A stretch of DNA of 10,464 nucleotides, taken from assembly GCA_014523695.1 (NCBI GenBank), contig JAATVS010000482.1:1-10464 (forward strand). The letters run 5' to 3'. This DNA comes from Nitrososphaerales archaeon TH5895 (lineage in GTDB: Archaea > Thermoproteota > Nitrososphaeria > Nitrososphaerales > Nitrososphaeraceae). Under the pieces are notes generated by a model, which made no database searches, was not told where the DNA came from, and saw only the letters and a program-made list of their open reading frames with translations. Position numbers and translations under genes: made by a program. Below, piece after piece: positions 6,648 through 10,464 of this stretch; positions within the stretch are counted from its first letter, which is position 1, and every line of letters begins with the position of its first letter.

Positions 6648-7313
6648 TTATTTTCTCAACTTTGGAGATTCGTTCCCAATCCTTTCCCAATCAGAAAGAA
6701 ATGCATCCAGCCCCTTGTCTGTAAGCGGATGTCTCATCATCTTGCCAAGGATATCAGGTGGAAGGGTTACGACATCAGCCCCAATTTCAGCAGCCTGGAC
6801 TACATGGTCCGGATGACGTATGCTAGCCACCAAAACCTGGGTCTTAAACTGATAGTTGCTGAAAATGTTTACTATACTTTTCACAATTGACATTCCGTTG
6901 TGTCCGATATCGTCAAGTCTGCCAATGAACGGACTCACATACGTGGCTCCTGCTTTAGCAGCTAACAATGCTTGATTAGCTGAAAACACTAGAGTGACAT
7001 TCGTAGAGATTCCTTCGCTGGAAAGTATCGTCAAGGCCTTCAAACCTTCAGGGATCATTGGAATTTTTACTACAACGTTCTGCCCATATTTTTTCAGGTG
7101 GTGAGCCTCTTCAATCATTTGTGCTGATTCTGTTCCTATCACCTCGAGGCTTACATCGCCTCTCACCATACCCACGATTGCCCTCATTATCTCTTCGGGT
7201 GAACCCTGTTCCTTTGATAGAAGCGTTGGATTTGTAGTAATCCCATCCAAAACACCCATATCATTGTACTTTTTTATGGATTCTAAATTGGCAGTGTCTA
7301 AAAAAATCTTCAT
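6648..7313 (-). CDS. tal: Transaldolase, small TalC/FSA-size type
   Basis: A 221-residue TIM-barrel aldolase that moves a dihydroxyacetone unit between sugar phosphates (sedoheptulose-7-P plus glyceraldehyde-3-P to erythrose-4-P plus fructose-6-P). Visible signatures: D6 in FLDTANL, TTNPTLL (26-32), the Schiff-base lysine K83 in VVVKIPM, and S164 in ASIRHP. The short form is shared with fructose-6-phosphate aldolase, but three positions separate the activities. Here they are E57 (SLEV), N105 (STNVTL) and F129 (SPFIGR), the transaldolase set; E. coli FSA has Gln, Thr and Tyr there. I therefore call it transaldolase rather than FSA. It is the last gene of the pentose phosphate operon, seven bases after the transketolase C-terminal subunit gene, and ends close to the convergent VWA gene (59-base gap). 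The length matches the family and the ATG start is clear. Confidence 0.93.
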   Translation of the reverse strand: MKIFLDTANLESIKKYNDMGVLDGITTNPTLLSKEQGSPEEIMRAIVGMVRGDVSLEVIGTESAQMIEEAHHLKKYGQNVVVKIPMIPEGLKALTILSSEGISTNVTLVFSANQALLAAKAGATYVSPFIGRLDDIGHNGMSIVKSIVNIFSNYQFKTQVLVASIRHPDHVVQAAEIGADVVTLPPDILGKMMRHPLTDKGLDAFLSDWERIGNESPKLRK

Positions 7314-7320
7314 CTACTCT

Positions 7321-8295
7321 TCATTTCCTCTTTTCCGCCGCTTTAGCGACCCGTTTTGCCACTTTTGCAGGACTCAATCCATAGACGTCCAGGAGCAATT
7401 CTAATTCTTCGTCTCTTGCTGATTCACCGAAAACATCCGAAACGCCAATCCTTTCAACTGGTACGGGATAATGAGCAGAAGCAGATTCAGCTACTGCACC
7501 TCCAAGACCTCCAAAGATATTATGTTCCTCTACGGAGACTAACAAACCAGTGTCTCTGGCGGCCTTCTCAAGCAATTCATCATCAATAGGTTTTACATTA
7601 AACATATCAATTACCCGACAGTTCAATGCGTACTTCTCTCTTAAAATTTCTGCTGCTTTTAACGAAGTGGAGACCATCAAACCACATCCAACCAAGGTTG
7701 CATCGGCACCTTCACGGAGAAGATTTCCCTTGCCTAGACCGAATTCAGTCGGGGTGGTGTCATCGTACAAGACCTCACTTGGAGGGCGTGCAAGTCTCAC
7801 ATAGACAGGTCCTCTGATATGGACAGATGTATGGACAATCTTTTTGGCTGAAATGGCATCAGAAGGTACCATGACCTTCATATTTGGAATTGCTCGCATC
7901 GTTGCAAGATCTTCTATTTGTTGATGAGATGCACCGTCTGGACCGACGGTCAATCCAGCGTGAGAGACAACAAGTTTCACATCCAGGTTAGGAAAGCATA
8001 TTGCATTCCGAATTTGGTCGAGGCATCTACCCGGAAGGAATGCCGCGTATGTGCTTGCAAAGGCGATCTTCCCTGCCATGGCTAGGCCAGCGGCTACAGA
8101 GACTAGATTCGCTTCTGCTATTCCCAAGTTAAAAAATCGTTCAGGAAATTTATTCCCAAAGTTCTTTGTCTTAAGCGAATCAGTGGTATCCGCCCCAACA
8201 CAAACTATCTCGGGATATTTTAGCCCAGCCTCAACGAGACTATCCCCGTACGCACTCCTCATGTCAAGCCTTGTCTGTTCTCTACTTAAGAGCAT
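7321..8295 (-). CDS. Transketolase, C-terminal subunit
   Basis: 324 residues covering the pyrimidine-binding and C-terminal domains of transketolase, a separate subunit in many archaea. Key residues: E61 in LGIAEANL, the glutamate that activates the aminopyrimidine ring of thiamine diphosphate; FASTYAAFL (79-87) around the cofactor; GPDGASHQ (118-125) with the substrate-contacting His124; and RLARPPSE (167-174). The C-terminal domain runs from about 190 with VGCGLMV and SVEEHNIFGGLGGAVAE. Together with the N-terminal subunit encoded just upstream it would form the complete enzyme, with the active site at the interface between the two polypeptides. Its start overlaps the fusion gene by 14 bases, pointing to coupled translation and balanced production. 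ATG 8295 has GAGG nine bases ahead; ATG 8262, at MRSAYGDS, is a second possibility. Nothing essential seems lost. Confidence 0.94.
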   Translation of the reverse strand: MLLSREQTRLDMRSAYGDSLVEAGLKYPEIVCVGADTTDSLKTKNFGNKFPERFFNLGIAEANLVSVAAGLAMAGKIAFASTYAAFLPGRCLDQIRNAICFPNLDVKLVVSHAGLTVGPDGASHQQIEDLATMRAIPNMKVMVPSDAISAKKIVHTSVHIRGPVYVRLARPPSEVLYDDTTPTEFGLGKGNLLREGADATLVGCGLMVSTSLKAAEILREKYALNCRVIDMFNVKPIDDELLEKAARDTGLLVSVEEHNIFGGLGGAVAESASAHYPVPVERIGVSDVFGESARDEELELLLDVYGLSPAKVAKRVAKAAEKRK

Positions 8296-9922
8296 GAATC
8301 TCTTCCTCTATGTCCAATTCGTTTGCAAATGGAATCAATATATGTTTACGTGTCTTAAGCCAATCATTTCGTATACCAATGCTAGTCGATAAATCGAGAA
8401 GCTTTTTTTCTAAAACTACATTTGCTGTATGCTTCAATTGCAGTATTGCCCCTTGAATGTCTGGAGTCCCGTAGACCGCATTGCCTGTAACAAGAATTCT
8501 AGCTCCAGCCTCATAAACCTGGGGGAGGGTTATCGAATCTATTCCACCATCTGCTTCAATATAGCCTTTGTACCCATTTCCTCTGAGCTCCTCCACTGCA
8601 CTGATCATCTTTGGAAGCACCTTCGGTATAAATTTCTGTCCGGGGAATCCAGGATTCACTGACAATATGTTTACGACGTCTATCGAATTCAGGTAATCCC
8701 ATATCCAATCAGGTAGTGCTGTGTCCGGATTAATTGCGATCCCTGGACTAATCCCGTTTGAAATAAGCTTCCTATTGATTTCTGCAAATTCGGATTGCGA
8801 ACACGCCTCGGCGTGGACAGTGATAATATCGCACCGGGCTGATATATATTCATCGACCACAGCTGCGGGATTTTCTATCATCAGATGTGTATCAAATGGC
8901 ATCGAAGTAATTTTTCTCAATCTATGGATAGTGTCTGCCAGAAAAGTATGATTAGGAACGAATCGTCCATCCATGACATCTAAATGGATCATGTCTGCTC
9001 CGCCCCTCTCGGCCATTCTTATCTTCTCCTCGTAATTCTCCTTTCCCCCAGCTATTATGGAAGGAGCAATTAGAAACTCGCAGTCAAGCTCTTCCAGTAG
9101 TATGGGTGTCTGCTTCCTCCCCGGAGCCTTGCCGTGCCACTGCGGATTATTAGTCATATGTTTGATGCCATAGCCTTTGATAGTATTGGCTATAATGATC
9201 GTAGGCTTGTCCTTCACTGCCAACGACTTGTTAACTGCATCTATCACCTGCTCAACCCTGTGTCCATCTATTTCAATCACGTTCCAATTGAAAGCAACCC
9301 ACTTGTCACGGACAGGATCGAGTGGCATTATGTCTTCAGTGAATCCATCTTGCTGAATCCTGTTTCGATCCAGTATTGCAGTCATATTATCCAATCCGAA
9401 TTTGGACGCCGACATTGCGGCTTCCCAAACCTGACCTTCATTTGATTCTCCATCTCCAATCAAAGTAAATATATGATTTGCATTTCCATCCAGACGGTTA
9501 GCCAACGCTAGACCTACAGAAACGGATAGCCCTATCCCTTCTGAACCTCCAGAATACTCGATGCCAGGTACGCTCCATTTGCTTTGCTCTTCAGAATAAC
9601 GTACTGGATGACCCTGTAGCCTAGAACCAAAGCCACGGAGCGATTTGATCTCCTCGGCTGGGAAATAGCCGGATACGGCTAACGTAGCATAAAAACCCGG
9701 AGCGGAATGACCTTTAGAATTTATGAAATAGTCTCTCCCTTTCCAGAAAGGATCTTTTTGATTATGTACTAATTTCCTGAAGTAAAGCGCGCCCATTATT
9801 TCGGCGGCCGAAAACGAGGCCCCAGGATGACCTGAACCAGCTTCGGCGATCCCTTCTATTGCGAGCATCCTGACAGCACGGATCTTTGTCTTGAGGTCTA
9901 AATACCGCATTTTTAGTGTCAT
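8282..9922 (-). CDS. Fusion: transketolase N-terminal subunit + ribulose-phosphate 3-epimerase
   Basis: One uninterrupted frame of about 546 residues encodes two enzymes. Numbered from ATG 9922, residues 1-270 are a transketolase N-terminal (thiamine-diphosphate binding) subunit: SGHPG (30-34), GHSAPG (71-76), QGHP (103-106), GDGESNEG (156-163) with Asn187 completing the GDG...N cofactor motif, and WHGKAPG (262-268). Residues 283-500 are a full ribulose-phosphate 3-epimerase barrel: APSIIAG, the metal ligands H313 and D315 in HLDVMDGRFVPN, H346 in DTHLM and D458 in EADGGI, plus NPGFPGQKF and GNAVYG. No metal ligand is missing. About 45 residues with no recognised domain follow. The epimerase product, xylulose-5-P, is the donor substrate of transketolase, so channelling is plausible. 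The partner C-terminal subunit gene follows with a 14-base overlap. A longer frame opens at TTG 9964; ATG 9922 gives a front end of normal length. Domain identities are secure; the start is likely. Confidence 0.92.
   Translation of the reverse strand: MTLKMRYLDLKTKIRAVRMLAIEGIAEAGSGHPGASFSAAEIMGALYFRKLVHNQKDPFWKGRDYFINSKGHSAPGFYATLAVSGYFPAEEIKSLRGFGSRLQGHPVRYSEEQSKWSVPGIEYSGGSEGIGLSVSVGLALANRLDGNANHIFTLIGDGESNEGQVWEAAMSASKFGLDNMTAILDRNRIQQDGFTEDIMPLDPVRDKWVAFNWNVIEIDGHRVEQVIDAVNKSLAVKDKPTIIIANTIKGYGIKHMTNNPQWHGKAPGRKQTPILLEELDCEFLIAPSIIAGGKENYEEKIRMAERGGADMIHLDVMDGRFVPNHTFLADTIHRLRKITSMPFDTHLMIENPAAVVDEYISARCDIITVHAEACSQSEFAEINRKLISNGISPGIAINPDTALPDWIWDYLNSIDVVNILSVNPGFPGQKFIPKVLPKMISAVEELRGNGYKGYIEADGGIDSITLPQVYEAGARILVTGNAVYGTPDIQGAILQLKHTANVVLEKKLLDLSTSIGIRNDWLKTRKHILIPFANELDIEEEIHALK
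8305..8308 (-). promoter_or_regulatory. Shine-Dalgarno site of the transketolase C-terminal subunit
   Basis: GAGG on the minus strand, nine bases before the ATG at 8295 and inside the 3' end of the fusion gene. It supports the upstream ATG rather than ATG 8262 and shows that internal genes of this operon use Shine-Dalgarno pairing, unlike the likely leaderless first genes in the window. Confidence 0.5.
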
Positions 9923-9983
9923 ATTAAACCCCAATCTCCGAGCAACGCACCAATTCTTGTTCAATAAGATTGCGAAATGATCG

Positions 9984-9994
9984 AAAATAAAAAC
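9984..9994 (-). promoter_or_regulatory. TATA box of the pentose phosphate operon
   Basis: The minus strand reads GTTTTTATTTT, sharing GTTTTTATTT with the uS13 promoter. It predicts transcription start near 9963, leaving about 40 bases before the preferred ATG at 9922, or a leaderless TTG start at 9964. A GGAG at 9936-9939 lies 13 bases ahead of ATG 9922, a rather long but usable spacing. Confidence 0.5.
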
Positions 9995-10081
9995 ATTAGG
10001 TTTCTTCCAGTCATCATTAATAGTTGGTCACTAGTTTACCGGCTTATCTCCTTGTAAATTTAGGACTAGATGTATGATATA

Positions 10082-10094
10082 CCTTAAAATAAAG
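10082..10094 (+). promoter_or_regulatory. TATA box of the leucyl aminopeptidase gene
   Basis: CCTTAAAATAAAG is centred about 26 bases ahead of the ATG at 10114, so transcription should begin at the start codon and give a leaderless mRNA. This promoter and that of the pentose phosphate operon share a divergent intergenic region of about 190 bases. Confidence 0.55.
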
Positions 10095-10113
10095 TCCTAA
10101 TAATGAGCACTTT

Positions 10114-10464
10114 ATGGTTAAACTTGTTGCAGAGCAGATTCCTGCTAGTACTAAGCGAACGCCGCTATTGGTTTTAGGTGTATTCGAGGACGAAGTTGAG
10201 GGTATAAGAAATCAATTGGATGGGATTAACTCAACGACTGTCGAACTGGTGGATCGAGTAATCCAGGAAAAGGAACATACTGGATCATTTGGGAGTATCT
10301 GCATTGTCCATTGCTTCACAGGCCCAATACAGAGAATCATGCTTTTAGGGTTAGGGCAGAGGGCAAGTCTTGACAATGAAAAAGTTAGAGTCCTTGCAGG
10401 AAAGGCCTCAGTGAAAGCAATGGAGATCAACGTTACTGAATATAGCATCAAACCCTTTACCCAA
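10114..10464 (+). CDS. pepA: M17 leucyl aminopeptidase, N-terminal part, cut off by window edge
   Basis: The ATG at 10114 opens 117 codons that stay open to the window edge. The translation fits the N-terminal regulatory/oligomerisation domain of cytosolic M17 aminopeptidases: TPLLVLGVFEDEVEG (16-30), GSFGSICIVHC (61-71), then IQRIMLLGLGQRASLD (76-91) and the helix EKVRVLAGKAS. These are the family's usual v.G.f.d, G..G......, r.ll.GLG....l pattern. The two-zinc catalytic domain with its lysine, aspartates and glutamate would lie to the right and cannot be checked. The enzyme releases N-terminal amino acids from peptides and forms hexamers in known cases. An ATG at 10103 is in a different frame. 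The call rests only on the less conserved N-terminal domain, so it is good but not certain. Confidence 0.8.
   Translation, partial: MVKLVAEQIPASTKRTPLLVLGVFEDEVEGIRNQLDGINSTTVELVDRVIQEKEHTGSFGSICIVHCFTGPIQRIMLLGLGQRASLDNEKVRVLAGKASVKAMEINVTEYSIKPFTQ

Noticed and set aside
7356..8392. Plus-strand reading frames across the transketolase C-subunit gene
   Set aside because: They lie antisense to a gene with clear family motifs and show no motifs of their own.
10212..10451. Minus-strand reading frame of 79 codons opposite the aminopeptidase
   Set aside because: Antisense to a well-supported M17 N-terminal domain; low-complexity Ser-rich translation typical of a shadow frame.

Overview
The window looks like archaeal chromosome. 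At its left edge is an archaeal-type uS13 ribosomal protein. Transketolase is split into two subunits, as in many archaea. Several genes have A/T-rich TATA elements about 25-28 bases upstream of the start codon, which fits leaderless or short-leader transcripts read by TBP/TFB. The uS13 sequence, in particular the NPSK..PSW..NRR.DMDTG stretch, resembles what I remember of Thaumarchaeota/Nitrososphaeria. That placement is a memory-based impression and stays open. Base composition is moderately A+T-rich and looks even across the window; I saw no transposase, integrase, CRISPR array or tRNA.

Layout. (1) 1-362, minus: 5' part of the uS13 gene, running off the left edge. (2) 363-1009: about 650 bases without a recognised gene. 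It holds the uS13 promoter, a possible folded RNA element near 804-890, and the TATA box of the next gene. (3) 1034-6588, plus: four genes forming two AAA+ ATPase / von Willebrand factor A (VWA) pairs. The first pair is a ChlI/BchI-related ATPase (COG1239-like) with a COG4867-like VWA protein. The second is a small CobS/NorQ/CbbQ-type ATPase with a CobT-like VWA protein. (4) 6648-9922, minus: a compact non-oxidative pentose phosphate operon. It encodes a transketolase N-terminal subunit fused in frame to a complete ribulose-phosphate 3-epimerase, then the transketolase C-terminal subunit, then a transaldolase. (5) 10114-10464, plus: the N-terminal part of an M17 leucyl aminopeptidase, running off the right edge and divergent from the pentose phosphate operon.

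How the genes work together. Together, the three sugar-phosphate genes supply epimerase, transketolase and transaldolase. Ribulose-5-P is turned into xylulose-5-P by the epimerase domain, and xylulose-5-P is the ketol donor for the transketolase domain on the same chain. Transaldolase completes the interconversion of pentoses with fructose-6-P, glyceraldehyde-3-P and erythrose-4-P. In known systems (ChlI/ChlD, CobS/CobT, NorQ/NorD, CbbQ/CbbO) an AAA+ ring and a VWA partner remodel or load metal into a client enzyme. The four-gene cluster therefore probably encodes two such machines, but no client or large chelatase subunit lies in the window, so their targets are unknown.

The two most notable items are the transketolase-N/epimerase fusion and the tandem of two different ATPase/VWA modules.
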